Below, one piece after another: positions 33,721-43,551 of a stretch of DNA of 64,000 nt. The stretch lies in NCBI RefSeq assembly GCF_000949475.1, contig NZ_JRHC01000001.1, positions 1,426,001 to 1,490,000 on the forward strand, read 5' to 3'. Within the stretch, counting starts at the first letter, position 1, and each line of letters opens with the position of its first letter. The position numbers were made by a program, and so were the translations under genes. Source of the DNA: Draconibacterium sediminis. GTDB lineage: Bacteria; Bacteroidota; Bacteroidia; Bacteroidales; Prolixibacteraceae. Under the pieces are notes generated by a model. That model was not told where the DNA came from and made no database searches. It saw nothing but the letters and a program-made list of their open reading frames with translations.

Positions 33721-35514
33721 ATGACTGATTATAAAATGCATCTTTTAATTTGTGGCGGTACCGGGTGTAAAGCTTCGGAAAGCGACGAAATTAAAAACAG
33801 GCTAAACCAATTGATTGGTGACCTTGGACTCGCAGATGAAGTTCAGGTGGTGCTGACCGGTTGTTTTGGTTTCTGCGAAAAAGGACCCATTATAAAAGTA
33901 TTACCCGACAACACTTTTTATGTGCAGGTTACGCCAAACGATGTGGTTGAAATTGTAGAGGAGCACATTGTAAAAGGGCGTCCTGTAAAACGTTTATTAT
34001 ATACCGACCCAAACAGCGCTGAGCAAATCAGCGATTCAAAAGGCATGGATTTCTACAAAAAACAAATCCGTATTGCCTTAAAAAACTGTGGTTTTATCAA
34101 TCCGGAAAATATTGACGAATATATTGCCCGCGATGGTTACCAGGCTTTGGGAAAATGTTTGTCTGAGCTGACGCCTGAAGAGGTTATTAAAGAGGTGAAA
34201 GACTCTGGCTTGAGGGGCCGCGGTGGTGGTGGTTTCCCTACAGGATTAAAGTGGGAGATCACAAAAAATGTAGAGAACGACCAGAAATATGTGGTTTGTA
34301 ATGCCGACGAGGGCGACCCTGGTGCGTTTATGGACCGCTCGATTTTGGAAGGCGACCCGCACTCGGTGCTGGAGGCAATGGCCATTTGCGGTTATTGTAT
34401 TGGTGCCGACAAAGGACTGGTTTATATCCGCGCCGAATATCCGCTGGCAATTCAACGCTTAAAAATTGCCATTAAACAAGCCGAAGAGTATGGTTTGATT
34501 GGTGATGATATATTAGGAACCGGTTTTAATTTCCATATTGAATTGCGTTATGGAGCCGGAGCTTTTGTTTGTGGCGAAGAAACTGCGCTGATTCATTCCA
34601 TGGAAGGTTTACGTGGCGAGCCAACTTTTAAACCGCCGTTCCCATCCGTTTCAGGGTATATGGGAAAACCTACCAACGTAAATAACGTGGAGACTTTTGC
34701 AAACATTCCGGTTATTCTGAATAAAGGTGCCGAATGGTTCAGTAAAATTGGTACGGAAAAATCGAAAGGAACAAAAGTGTTTGCCCTGGCCGGAAAGATC
34801 AACAATGTAGGTTTGATTGAAGTGCCAATGGGAACAACCCTGCGCGAAGTGATTTATGATATCGGCGGTGGTATTAAAGACGGAAAAGAGTTTAAGGCCG
34901 TTCAAACCGGAGGACCGTCGGGAGGATGTTTAACGAAAGACTCGTTGGATATTCCAATTGATTACGATAACCTTCTGGCATCTGGTTCAATGATGGGATC
35001 GGGTGGAATGATCGTAATGGACGAAAGCGATTGTATGGTTTCTATTGCGAAATTCTATCTGGATTTTACGTTGGAAGAGTCGTGCGGAAAATGTACACCA
35101 TGCCGTGTTGGAAACAAACGTCTTTACGAGCTGCTGGATAAAATTACCCAGGGAAAAGGAGAAGAACAGGATATTGAGAAGTTGAAAGATTTAAGTGTGG
35201 TTATTAAAGATACGGCACTTTGTGGTTTGGGACAGACTTCGCCTAACCCGGTGCTTTCAACCATATCTAATTTCGAACACGAATATAAAGCACACGTACA
35301 CGACGGTAAATGTCCGGCGGGTCAGTGTAAATCGCTTTTGCGTTACGACATTGTTGAAGATCTGTGTACCGGTTGTACACTTTGTTTCCGCAATTGCCCG
35401 GTAGGAGCTATTTCCGGCGAGCGCCGTGCACCACATTTCATCGATCAAACATTGTGTATCAAATGTGGCGTGTGTTTCGAAAAATGTAAATTCAATGCAA
35501 TAACCCTAACCTAA
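33721..35514 (+). CDS. hydB: NAD-linked [FeFe] hydrogenase subunit HydB (long form)
   Basis: A 597-residue NuoF-type subunit. N-terminal thioredoxin-like [2Fe-2S] domain (about 1-100; CGGTGCKA and LTGCFGFCEKGP), then the flavin/NADH core with RGRGGGGFPTGLKW, NADEGDPGAFMDRS and GAGAFVCGEETAL, an SLBB region, the [4Fe-4S] motif ESCGKCTPCRVG, and a C-terminal ferredoxin domain with CTGCTLCFRNCPVGAIS and CIKCGVCFEKC. This full set matches HydB of electron-bifurcating trimeric hydrogenases, where NADH and ferredoxin are used together. It is followed 17 bp later by hydA. Confidence 0.93.
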   Translation: MTDYKMHLLICGGTGCKASESDEIKNRLNQLIGDLGLADEVQVVLTGCFGFCEKGPIIKVLPDNTFYVQVTPNDVVEIVEEHIVKGRPVKRLLYTDPNSAEQISDSKGMDFYKKQIRIALKNCGFINPENIDEYIARDGYQALGKCLSELTPEEVIKEVKDSGLRGRGGGGFPTGLKWEITKNVENDQKYVVCNADEGDPGAFMDRSILEGDPHSVLEAMAICGYCIGADKGLVYIRAEYPLAIQRLKIAIKQAEEYGLIGDDILGTGFNFHIELRYGAGAFVCGEETALIHSMEGLRGEPTFKPPFPSVSGYMGKPTNVNNVETFANIPVILNKGAEWFSKIGTEKSKGTKVFALAGKINNVGLIEVPMGTTLREVIYDIGGGIKDGKEFKAVQTGGPSGGCLTKDSLDIPIDYDNLLASGSMMGSGGMIVMDESDCMVSIAKFYLDFTLEESCGKCTPCRVGNKRLYELLDKITQGKGEEQDIEKLKDLSVVIKDTALCGLGQTSPNPVLSTISNFEHEYKAHVHDGKCPAGQCKSLLRYDIVEDLCTGCTLCFRNCPVGAISGERRAPHFIDQTLCIKCGVCFEKCKFNAITLT

Positions 35515-35531
35515 TCAGAAACCTGGAAATT

Positions 35532-37283
35532 ATGGATATAGTAAATCTTACGATAGATAATAAACCGGTTGTGGTAAAATCAGGAACCACAATTCTTGAA
35601 GCGGCATCGGGTGTTGGCATGCATATTCCAACGCTGTGCCACATGAAACTTGAAGACCTGAATATTGAGAACAAACCGGGTGGCTGCCGCATTTGTGTAG
35701 TGGAGGTGGAAGGAAGAAGAAACCTGGCACCGGCTTGCTGCACCGATGTGAGTGAAGGAATGAAGATCAACACGCACTCGATGCGGGTGATTAATGCGCG
35801 CAGAACAGTAATGGAATTGATTCTTTCAGATCATCCTTTCGACTGTCTGATCTGTGCCAAATCAGGCAACTGTGATTTGCAGGATATGGCGCACAACCTC
35901 GGAATTCGAGAAATTCATTATAAAGGTGAGCAGTCGACTTACCGCGAAGATACTTCGCCGGCCATCATTCGCGAGGTAGACAAATGTATTATGTGCCGCC
36001 GTTGCGAAACCATGTGTAACGAAGTGCAAACCGTTGGTGTTTTATCGGCCATTAATCGTGGTTTCGAATCGGTTGTTTCACCTGCTTTCGAAATGAACCT
36101 CGATCACTCGGTGTGTACATATTGCGGCCAGTGTGTGGCCGTTTGTCCAACCGGAGCATTAACTGAAGTTGACGAAACCGGAAAAGTGATTCGTGCACTT
36201 TCCGATCCTACAAAAACTGTAATTGTACAAACAGCTCCGGCTGTACGCGCAGCGTTGGGCGAGGAGTTTGGAATGGAAGCCGGATCGTTGGTAACCGGAA
36301 AACTGGTAGCTGCTTTGCGCCGTTTGGGTTTCGATCATGTTTTTGATACCGACTTTGCCGCCGACCTTACCATTATGGAAGAAGGCACCGAGTTGCTGAA
36401 CCGTCTGGGAAAACATTTGGCAGGCGATAAAGAAGTAAAACTACCTATTCTTACTTCTTGCTGTCCGGCGTGGGTGAAATTCTTTGAACACCAATTCCCG
36501 GAAATGAAAGATATTCCTTCAACTGCACGATCGCCACAGCAAATGTTTGGTGCGATTGCCAAAACCTATTTTGCCGATCAGTTGGGAATTAAACGCGAAG
36601 ATATGGTTGTGGTTTCGATTATGCCATGTGTGGCTAAAAAATACGAGTGTGGCCGCGATGAGTTTAAAACCAACGATAATCCGGATGTTGATCATGCACT
36701 TACTACACGTGAGTTGGCAGCGTTGATCAAACTTTCGAATATCGATTTTACGGCGCTACCAAACGAAGACTTTGATAATCCGCTGGGTGAATCAACCGGA
36801 GCCGGAGTGATCTTCGGAACAACAGGTGGTGTAATTGAAGCGGCAGTTCGTACGGCGTATGAAGTTCATACCAAAAAAGAATTACCAAAATTGGATTTTG
36901 AGGAGCTGCGAGGTATGGAAGGAATCCGCGAAGCTACTATCGATTTTGACGGATTGCCAATTAAAATTGGTATTGCACATGGATTGGGTAACGCGCGTAA
37001 ACTGCTGGAAGATATTCAGGCCGGTAAAAGTGAATTCCACGCCATTGAGATTATGAGCTGTCCCGGTGGATGTATCGGTGGTGGCGGACAGCCATACCAT
37101 CATGGTGATGCGGGTATTCTGAAAAAAAGACAAGCTGCCCTGTATACAGAAGACAAGAACAAAACGCTGCGCAAGTCGCACGAGAATCCACATATTATTG
37201 AGTTGTATGAAAAGTTCCTGGGTGAACCGATGAGTGAAAAAGCACATCATCTGTTGCACACCGAGTATTTCGACAGGACTTAG
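35532..37283 (+). CDS. hydA: [FeFe] hydrogenase catalytic subunit HydA (group A)
   Basis: 583 residues. N-terminal [2Fe-2S] (C36, C52, C55, C69 or C70), His-Cys cluster (H101, C105, C108, C114), two [4Fe-4S] (C152, C155, C158, C162; C195, C198, C201, C205), then the H-cluster domain: L1 TSCCPAW (C310 proton relay, C311 ligand), L2 MPCVAKKYE (C366), L3 MSCPGGCIGGGGQP (C510, C514). All catalytic features are intact. With HydB and HydC it should couple H2 evolution or uptake to NAD(H) and ferredoxin in the cytoplasm. Maturases are not in the window. Confidence 0.95.
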   Translation: MDIVNLTIDNKPVVVKSGTTILEAASGVGMHIPTLCHMKLEDLNIENKPGGCRICVVEVEGRRNLAPACCTDVSEGMKINTHSMRVINARRTVMELILSDHPFDCLICAKSGNCDLQDMAHNLGIREIHYKGEQSTYREDTSPAIIREVDKCIMCRRCETMCNEVQTVGVLSAINRGFESVVSPAFEMNLDHSVCTYCGQCVAVCPTGALTEVDETGKVIRALSDPTKTVIVQTAPAVRAALGEEFGMEAGSLVTGKLVAALRRLGFDHVFDTDFAADLTIMEEGTELLNRLGKHLAGDKEVKLPILTSCCPAWVKFFEHQFPEMKDIPSTARSPQQMFGAIAKTYFADQLGIKREDMVVVSIMPCVAKKYECGRDEFKTNDNPDVDHALTTRELAALIKLSNIDFTALPNEDFDNPLGESTGAGVIFGTTGGVIEAAVRTAYEVHTKKELPKLDFEELRGMEGIREATIDFDGLPIKIGIAHGLGNARKLLEDIQAGKSEFHAIEIMSCPGGCIGGGGQPYHHGDAGILKKRQAALYTEDKNKTLRKSHENPHIIELYEKFLGEPMSEKAHHLLHTEYFDRT

Positions 37284-37331
37284 AAATGTATGCGTGAATT
37301 TTTGAATGTTTAAATTTTAAAACGTAAGAAA

Positions 37332-37814
37332 ATGCCAAAAATTAAATTAGCAGAGAATACAGTACAACTCATAAAAGATATTTGCAAGGAGTTTGAAAAT
37401 AAAGAAAGCGAGCTGATAAATGTGCTGCACCAGGTGCAAAGCAAATTGGGTTATTTGCCCGCTGAGGTTCAGGAAGTAATTGCAAAAGAGCTTAAAACAT
37501 CGGTGGCTAAAGTGTACGGTGTTGTAACTTTTTACAGCTTCTTCACAATGATCCCACAAGGCGAGAATCCAATCTCAATTTGTATGGGAACGGCCTGTTA
37601 TGTTCGCGGTGCCGAGCAGGTATTAAACGAATTCAAACGCCAGCTGAAAGTGGAAGTGGGTGAGTCGACCGAAGACGGTAAATTTTCCATCAACTGCTTA
37701 CGCTGCGTGGGAGCCTGTGGTTTGGCTCCGGTGGTAACCGTTGGCGAAAAAGTGTACGGCAGGGTAGCGCCAACTGATGTAAAAAAGATTATCGCCGAAT
37801 ATAAGAACCACTAG
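37332..37814 (+). CDS. hydC: NAD-linked hydrogenase subunit HydC (NuoE-like)
   Basis: A 160-residue thioredoxin-like [2Fe-2S] protein. Helical N-terminus (VLHQVQSKLGYLPAEVQEVIAKEL), GVVTFYSFFTM, then cluster ligands CMGTACYVRG and CLRCVGACGLAPV. It forms the NADH-side [2Fe-2S] site with HydB. Last gene of the operon, 48 bp after hydA and followed by a terminator; the gene order B-A-C is unusual relative to the C-B-A order of the second set. Confidence 0.92.
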   Translation: MPKIKLAENTVQLIKDICKEFENKESELINVLHQVQSKLGYLPAEVQEVIAKELKTSVAKVYGVVTFYSFFTMIPQGENPISICMGTACYVRGAEQVLNEFKRQLKVEVGESTEDGKFSINCLRCVGACGLAPVVTVGEKVYGRVAPTDVKKIIAEYKNH

Positions 37815-37846
37815 ACGGTTGGATAAAATATTGTTCTGATGAAATT

Positions 37847-37876
37847 TCCCTCCGTATTTTACGGGGGGATTTTTTT
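37847..37876 (+). terminator. Terminator of the first hydrogenase operon
   Basis: TCCCTCCGT pairs with ACGGGGGGA (one T-G), 5-base loop, then T residues, 33 bp after the hydC stop. Confidence 0.85.
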
Positions 37877-37891
37877 ATAAGAGGTTTGAAA

Positions 37892-38671
37892 TTAAGACGA
37901 GATACTTTTAATAAACTGAATACTTCGTTCGTTAAAAATATCGGGCTGATCGATATTGCAAACGTGACCGCTGTTTTTAATAATCTCCAGTTTTGAGTTA
38001 AAGTGTTTTTTCACCAGGTTCGATACGGTTGGTAAAAACATATGATCGCGGTCTCCCATCAGATACAAAACAGGAGCCGAGGCTTCTTTTATCAAAAACT
38101 CTTGCAGATTATCCTTAATTTCGGTCGACATGCGCAACCATTTCTTAAATTCTTTTTCACCTAAACGAATAGCTTCACGGATAAACAATTTTCGCGATGC
38201 AATATCTTTTTTATAAGGAATAAGAATCCACGCATTGATTCTGTACAGCCACATATACGGGAAAATCGTTTGCAGCAATTTGGCCACCGAAACAAGTGCG
38301 TTGATACGTGTGTTAAACTGAACCACAGCTCCGCCTAAAATAATCGACTCGGCACGGCCCGGAGCCAGTTTATCCATGGCGCGAATGACAATACAGCCTA
38401 ACGAAATGCCTACCAAATGTGCTTTCTCAATCTTCAGGTGATCCATTGTTTTGATCACATCCAATGCGATTTCATCAAAAGCATAAATTTCAGCCTGGGT
38501 GTATTCTTTTTTCGATTTCCCATGCCCGCGCAGGTCTACCAACAGCACATTAAAATGCTTTTTGAATTCGCGCAGTTGCCTAAACCACACAACATTACTT
38601 CCCCCGGCGCCGTGTACAAACACCACCCAGGTATGCGAGCTTTTATGTGGAAACACTTTGTTGTAAAGCAT
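37892..38671 (-). CDS. Alpha/beta hydrolase
   Basis: A 259-residue alpha/beta-hydrolase fold protein without signal peptide. Oxyanion region VFVHGAGGSNVVW, LVDLRGHGKSKK, nucleophile S90 in GISLGC, acid probably in MGDRDHMF, and His in NSGHVCNID. Substrate unknown. Convergent with the hydrogenase operon and separated from it by a terminator. Confidence 0.85.
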   Translation of the reverse strand: MLYNKVFPHKSSHTWVVFVHGAGGSNVVWFRQLREFKKHFNVLLVDLRGHGKSKKEYTQAEIYAFDEIALDVIKTMDHLKIEKAHLVGISLGCIVIRAMDKLAPGRAESIILGGAVVQFNTRINALVSVAKLLQTIFPYMWLYRINAWILIPYKKDIASRKLFIREAIRLGEKEFKKWLRMSTEIKDNLQEFLIKEASAPVLYLMGDRDHMFLPTVSNLVKKHFNSKLEIIKNSGHVCNIDQPDIFNERSIQFIKSISS

Positions 38672-38773
38672 GCTGCAAAAGTAAAATTATTTCAATATAA
38701 CAGCAAGCCTGGTTTTTGGTTGGCTACAATAGGTCTTATTTTTAAGGATTATTAAGAGTCGCTTAGCACTAAA

Positions 38774-39547
38774 TTAAAAATCGGAATAAGCGGTTGGATG
38801 GCACAACCAGTTGTCGATGTGCGAAACTGTATTGGCATAAGCTTTATCGTTTTTTAATACCTCCCATTTTGGATCGGTCCTGAATGCCTGCCAAAGTTTT
38901 TCATTTGTCTCGATGTTTTTAAACGAAGTCATGTAAATAAGATTAGGCATATTTGCTCCGGCCAAAACTTCGCCAAAAAACACAGCGTTAAAACCAAGGT
39001 TGTTGAAGATTGCAAGTTCTCCGCCCTCGTTAAACATTTCAACTTTCTTTTGGTAAAGTTTTTCGGTGGCCCCTTCATAACTTCTTATTTGAAAGATCTG
39101 TTCCTGTTTGGGCGTGTCGAAAGCCGGCTTGTGATAGACTGGCATATCCGAAAATGCTCTTAAAAGAATAGTCTCAACGCGTGTAAATGGCGGATTGTCG
39201 TGTGCTGCATTTATGTAAGCGGCACCTTCTGCATTTAATTCAACACGACTGAGTTGATCTTCTATCTTCTCAATTTCGCTCAGATTGTTTAAAGGAATGA
39301 AAACAAATATTTTTTTGCCGTAATCCGGATCGGTTTCAATGGGTTTAAATACACCAACGTGTTCAATTCCTGCCTTGTGGGCAGCCTGAATAAAAGTGCT
39401 TTTAAGGTAGTTATCAATACGTTCTTCCTGACCGGGATTTTCAATGCTGTATACTTTTATTTGGTAATAGTTGCCGGCAAGAAGTTGGGAAAAGGAAAAC
39501 AATGCAATTATAAAAACTGCGATTTTAAGAATTGGTTTAGATTTCAT
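38774..39547 (-). CDS. Exported NIPSNAP-family protein
   Basis: 257 residues with a signal peptide (MKSKPILKIAVFIIALFS, ending LLAG). Two dimeric alpha-beta-barrel-like NIPSNAP halves: YYQIKVYSIENPGQEERIDNYL near the N-terminus, and QIFQIRSYEGATEKLYQKKVEMFNEGGELAIF in the second half, ending NDKAYANTVSHIDNW. Similar exported forms are common in Bacteroidota; function unknown. It lies 33 bp from the aldo/keto reductase gene in the same direction. Confidence 0.82.
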   Translation of the reverse strand: MKSKPILKIAVFIIALFSFSQLLAGNYYQIKVYSIENPGQEERIDNYLKSTFIQAAHKAGIEHVGVFKPIETDPDYGKKIFVFIPLNNLSEIEKIEDQLSRVELNAEGAAYINAAHDNPPFTRVETILLRAFSDMPVYHKPAFDTPKQEQIFQIRSYEGATEKLYQKKVEMFNEGGELAIFNNLGFNAVFFGEVLAGANMPNLIYMTSFKNIETNEKLWQAFRTDPKWEVLKNDKAYANTVSHIDNWLCHPTAYSDF

Positions 39548-39580
39548 TTTTAACGGTTTTTGGTTTATCGCACTAAGATA

Positions 39581-40768
39581 TTAATTTTTAGCTAATTTGT
39601 ATTCAGGTTTATACAAAGCCCGATGAGTTTCAGCAAGTAGTTCTTTTAGCGGAATATGACCAGGAATTTTTGAAGTATCAATTTTGTTCAAATTTGCTTG
39701 GGTGGGTAATTCTCCCGGAAACCAGTGGCTTTTTTCATTAAAGGTTTTGTAGCGGTATTTTGCAAAATCGATCATGTCGTATGATTTCCACAGCCTGCGC
39801 AAGCGCAAAACTTCTGGAATGTTTATTCCCGACGGATCGTTTTGCATCTCAAACCCCTCGAAAACGGCATACGGATCGTCGAATAAAAAGCTATCCAGTT
39901 TTATTTTGGTTTCGTAATCAGCCTTGCTCCATGGCGAAGTGTTTGGGAAAATGCCTTTCATTTCCTCAAAATGTTCTTTTTCGGTTATGCCGAACGAAAG
40001 CGTGTGAATGGCCGGATTATTTAAACAAAACCGGGCATTCCACTGAATGGGTGTTAACGGAGAAGTGGCATTTTTTACCTTGTCCGGTGCATTAAATAGT
40101 TGTCCGCCTTTATCGTTTGGCGAAATAATAAAAACCCCCATGTCGTGCACTTCGGCCATTTGTACCGCTGCCAGGTTTCGCTGGTTAAAATAGTAGTAGT
40201 GCAGGTTCACAAAATCGAACAAGCCTGTTTCAATGGCGCGCACAATAACCTCCACCGGGGCGTGTGTACTAAAACCAACGTGTTGTATTATGCCTTCTTC
40301 TTTTAATTTCAGCAGCGCTTCAACCGCTCCTCCTCTTTTGCAACTTTGTTCCAGCAATTCGGGGGTGTTTATTCCGTGCCATCCATAAAAATCGAAGTAA
40401 TCGGTTTGCAAATCGCGCAACTGGTTTTCAACCATCTCATAGGTGGTATCAGCTGTCATCGGGTTTCCTTTGGTCATTAAATGATACGAGGTACGCGGAA
40501 TGGATAATTCTTCATTTAACACTTTACCGTAAACGGTCTCGCTTTTTTTGTAGCCCCAGGCCGTTTCAATGTGGTTGATACCCGCATCGAATGCCAGTTG
40601 AACCGTATTCAAACATTCTTCCAATGTATCTTCAGGAATTTCTCGCCGCGGATCGTCCCAGCCATGCTTAAAACGCATGCCGCCAAGTGTTATCGTACTC
40701 AGGTACTTTTCGGTTTTCCCAAAACGTCGGTATTGCATTCCCTCTTTTTTATTCAGAATTTTTGGCAT
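39581..40768 (-). CDS. Aldo/keto reductase
   Basis: A 395-residue NADPH-dependent oxidoreductase of the AKR superfamily. GINHIETAWGYKKSETVYG carries the catalytic Tyr and neighbouring Asp/Glu region, the Lys/His positions follow in YHLMTKGNP and DFYGWHGIN, and GVFIISPNDKGGQL belongs to the cofactor side. An internal ATG at 40738 (MQYRRFGKTEKYL), preceded by GAGGGA, matches the usual family start and may be the true one. Substrate unknown. Confidence 0.87.
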   Translation of the reverse strand: MPKILNKKEGMQYRRFGKTEKYLSTITLGGMRFKHGWDDPRREIPEDTLEECLNTVQLAFDAGINHIETAWGYKKSETVYGKVLNEELSIPRTSYHLMTKGNPMTADTTYEMVENQLRDLQTDYFDFYGWHGINTPELLEQSCKRGGAVEALLKLKEEGIIQHVGFSTHAPVEVIVRAIETGLFDFVNLHYYYFNQRNLAAVQMAEVHDMGVFIISPNDKGGQLFNAPDKVKNATSPLTPIQWNARFCLNNPAIHTLSFGITEKEHFEEMKGIFPNTSPWSKADYETKIKLDSFLFDDPYAVFEGFEMQNDPSGINIPEVLRLRRLWKSYDMIDFAKYRYKTFNEKSHWFPGELPTQANLNKIDTSKIPGHIPLKELLAETHRALYKPEYKLAKN

Positions 40769-40868
40769 AACAATGCATCATTTTTTATCTACGATCGACA
40801 AAGGTAGGCTTTTATATCATCTTCGAAATTGAAAGTGCTTGAAGAAAATGTTAAGTGATATTTGAAAT

Positions 40869-40906
40869 AAAAAGGCCCAAAATAGCTTTTAACTATTCCG
40901 GGCCTT
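40869..40906 (-). terminator. Terminator of the S9 peptidase gene
   Basis: On the minus strand AAGGCCC...GAATAG pairs with CTATTTT...GGGCCTT, followed by T residues. It begins 19 bp after the stop of the peptidase gene. Confidence 0.8.
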
Positions 40907-40924
40907 CTACTCACTTTGGTGATC

Positions 40925-43351
40925 TTATTTCTTATTTTTTACATATTTTTCCAGCCATTGATCCTGCTCCCATAGCATGTGTGAAATTGATTCGCGGGCT
41001 GAATAACCGTGGCTTTCTTTTGGTAACATTACCAGTCGAACCGGTGCGCCCAATCCTTTTAAGGCATTAAAGTAACGTTCACTTTGCATTGGATAAGTTC
41101 CCGAGTTGTTATCCGCCATTCCGTGAATAAGCAATAGTGGTGTTTTCATTTTATCGGCATGCATAAACGGACTCATGGTGTAATAGACTTCCGGAGCTTC
41201 CCAATAAGTTCTTTCTTCGCTTTGGAAACCAAATGGTGTAAGCGTGCGGTTATAGGCACCACTTCGGGCAATTCCGGCAGCAAAAAGATCGGAGTGCGAC
41301 AACAGGTTGGCAGTCATAAAAGCACCGTATGAGTGACCTCCAACTGCAACACGGTCACGGTCGATGTATCCCAACTCGTCAACCGCATCAATGGCTGCTT
41401 TTGCGTTTGCCACCAATTGTTCGCGGAAACTGTCGTTGGGCTCTTTATCGCCTTCTCCAACAATTGGGAACGCAGCATCGTCGAGAATTGCATATCCACG
41501 AGTTACCCAAAAAATAATCGATCCGTACGACGGGTAGGTAAACGTATGTGGTGATGAGGTCACCTGTCCTGCAGCTGATTTGTCTTTATACTCTCGCGGA
41601 TAGGCCCATAATACCATTGGTAGCTTTTCTTTTTTGTCCATGTCGTAACCGGCAGGCAGATACAACGTTCCCGATAAGTCTAAACCATCTTCACGTTTGT
41701 AGTTAATTATCTCTTTGTGAATGTCGGCAATACTTTGGTAAGGATTTTTAAAGAAAGTAACCGGCTGTGGTGCGATACGTTTTTTTATGTTCCGGATGTA
41801 GTAATTCGGATACTGAGTGCTGGTTTCAACACGAGTTAAAAGAACACCTTTGTCGGCATCAATAACACGAATAATATTCTCAAGAGTTGTTTCTCCATCA
41901 GCACGCCATAACCGTTCTGTTTCTTTTGTTATCAGGTCAAAGGCATCGAAAAAGGGACGCATTCCTTCCGGAGAATAACCACGCCCGGTTAAATACAATG
42001 TGTTTTTGTCCATCTCGAGTGTGTAAGTTCCTAACTCGTTCTTGGTGGTAACAAATGATCCGGGATCGTTATAACGGTCATTTGTATTGCGGTCGAAAAG
42101 AACAATTGGTTCAACTGACGCATCGCCCGGGCTGAATAGATATGTTTTTTCATTGCGGGTATTCCACCACTCGTCGGTGGCAATTGCAACAGCATCATTT
42201 CCCCAGATAATTTTGCCAAAACGCTGTTGAGTTTTTAAAATGGATTTTGGTTCCCCTTCAAACGGAGCATCAAGCGTAAACACTTCGTCTCTGAAATCAA
42301 CTTCAACGGCCGGGTCTCCTTCGTCAAGTGCTTTGACGTAACAAATAGTTGCCGGTTTGTCGGCACGCCAGCGCAGGCTACGTATTTCTTTTGTGGTCGA
42401 CATAAAGCCTTTCGGACGTACTTCTTCAAGCGGAACATCGCGAATAACTTTTACCAGCGTGCCCGATTTGTCGTAAATAGTTGTTTTCGATGGAAAGCGA
42501 CCGTATGTTACGATGTATGAAAATGGTTCGCCAAGTGTCGTGATCAGAATATATTCACCATCAGGAGAAAAACTCATGCCGGTATACATGGCGGTTTCTT
42601 TCCATTCCGACTTGTTTCCATCAAGATCAACCGTGTAAAGTGTCGACTGAGCTAATTGTTTAAAGTTGAACTCATCGGCTTTGTCTTTTAGCAAATCCTG
42701 ATAAGTTCTGTTTTGAGCTTTTTGCCCGTCGCTAACCGAAACTTTTGGGCCGGTTGGTATCGCAGTCGATTTGTCAATCAACGGTTTTTTGTCGGCCGGA
42801 AGCATTTTTACAAGCAACTTACTGTTGTCTTCAAACCATTCAAATGCAGAGCCAATATTGGCGTTTAGATTTGCACCTGTAAGTTTTTTACATGTAGCTT
42901 CGTTAATATCCAAAATCCACAACTCAACACCTTCGTCAACAGTGTTGGTAAACGCCATTTTGCTTTGGTCGGGCGACCATGTAAAATTTGCAAGACGCCC
43001 GCTTGCCGGTACATTACTAACTTTAATTTCCTTTGGTTCGCCAACTTTCATTAACGAGATGTTGGTATAATAACGCGTTCTGCTACCAATGTTGGTTACC
43101 GGATTAATTCGTAATCCGGCCAAACGTAATTCGGGTTCCGATAATTCGTTAATGCTTTTAAACTGATTGCGATGCAGTAAAACAATATTTTCGTTTTTAG
43201 CATCGAAAGATGCTGAAGGAACCGCCGGAGCATCGATCAATTCCAGAATTTCTTTAGGTGGTTTCTGGTATTCGATATCTACCTGGGCCGTAGCTCCATA
43301 CCAAATGAGGGAAACAATACAAAATGCAGTGAGTTTTTTCAAGTATTTCAT
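40925..43351 (-). CDS. Exported S9-family serine peptidase (glutamyl-endopeptidase-like)
   Basis: 808 residues with a signal peptide (MKYLKKLTAFCIVSLIWYGATA). An N-terminal beta-propeller domain is followed by the alpha/beta-hydrolase domain with nucleophile Ser in GGHSYGAFMTANLL, Asp in HGMADNNSG and His in KESHGYSARES. The SYGAFM motif and propeller features such as DEWWNTRNEKTYLF fit the S9D group. It probably degrades peptides in the periplasm. It is divergent from surE. Confidence 0.9.
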   Translation of the reverse strand: MKYLKKLTAFCIVSLIWYGATAQVDIEYQKPPKEILELIDAPAVPSASFDAKNENIVLLHRNQFKSINELSEPELRLAGLRINPVTNIGSRTRYYTNISLMKVGEPKEIKVSNVPASGRLANFTWSPDQSKMAFTNTVDEGVELWILDINEATCKKLTGANLNANIGSAFEWFEDNSKLLVKMLPADKKPLIDKSTAIPTGPKVSVSDGQKAQNRTYQDLLKDKADEFNFKQLAQSTLYTVDLDGNKSEWKETAMYTGMSFSPDGEYILITTLGEPFSYIVTYGRFPSKTTIYDKSGTLVKVIRDVPLEEVRPKGFMSTTKEIRSLRWRADKPATICYVKALDEGDPAVEVDFRDEVFTLDAPFEGEPKSILKTQQRFGKIIWGNDAVAIATDEWWNTRNEKTYLFSPGDASVEPIVLFDRNTNDRYNDPGSFVTTKNELGTYTLEMDKNTLYLTGRGYSPEGMRPFFDAFDLITKETERLWRADGETTLENIIRVIDADKGVLLTRVETSTQYPNYYIRNIKKRIAPQPVTFFKNPYQSIADIHKEIINYKREDGLDLSGTLYLPAGYDMDKKEKLPMVLWAYPREYKDKSAAGQVTSSPHTFTYPSYGSIIFWVTRGYAILDDAAFPIVGEGDKEPNDSFREQLVANAKAAIDAVDELGYIDRDRVAVGGHSYGAFMTANLLSHSDLFAAGIARSGAYNRTLTPFGFQSEERTYWEAPEVYYTMSPFMHADKMKTPLLLIHGMADNNSGTYPMQSERYFNALKGLGAPVRLVMLPKESHGYSARESISHMLWEQDQWLEKYVKNKK

Positions 43352-43509
43352 TATTCAAATTTTAAGAATATGTTTCTGACCGAACTTATTTAAGACTTAT
43401 AAAAACTGGCGATCAACGATCTCCGGAAAATATAAATAATACTAAGTACAAAATGTTCATAAATCCCATATGGGTAAGGACGTATAAGATATAGTTGGTA
43501 TAAAATTGG

Positions 43510-43546
43510 TTTGATGCCACAAGATAGTAATTTCTAATTATCTTTG
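43510..43546 (+). promoter_or_regulatory. Possible promoter of surE
   Basis: TATCTTTG at 43539-43546 fits TAnnTTTG, and TTTG at 43510-43513 could be the upstream element though the 25-base spacing is long. If real, the transcript would begin almost at the surE ATG, giving a nearly leaderless mRNA. Confidence 0.35.
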
Positions 43547-43551
43547 CTCTC

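Noticed and set aside
34137-34455. Antisense frames inside hydB
   Set aside because: They are shadows of conserved NuoF coding sequence with no independent support.
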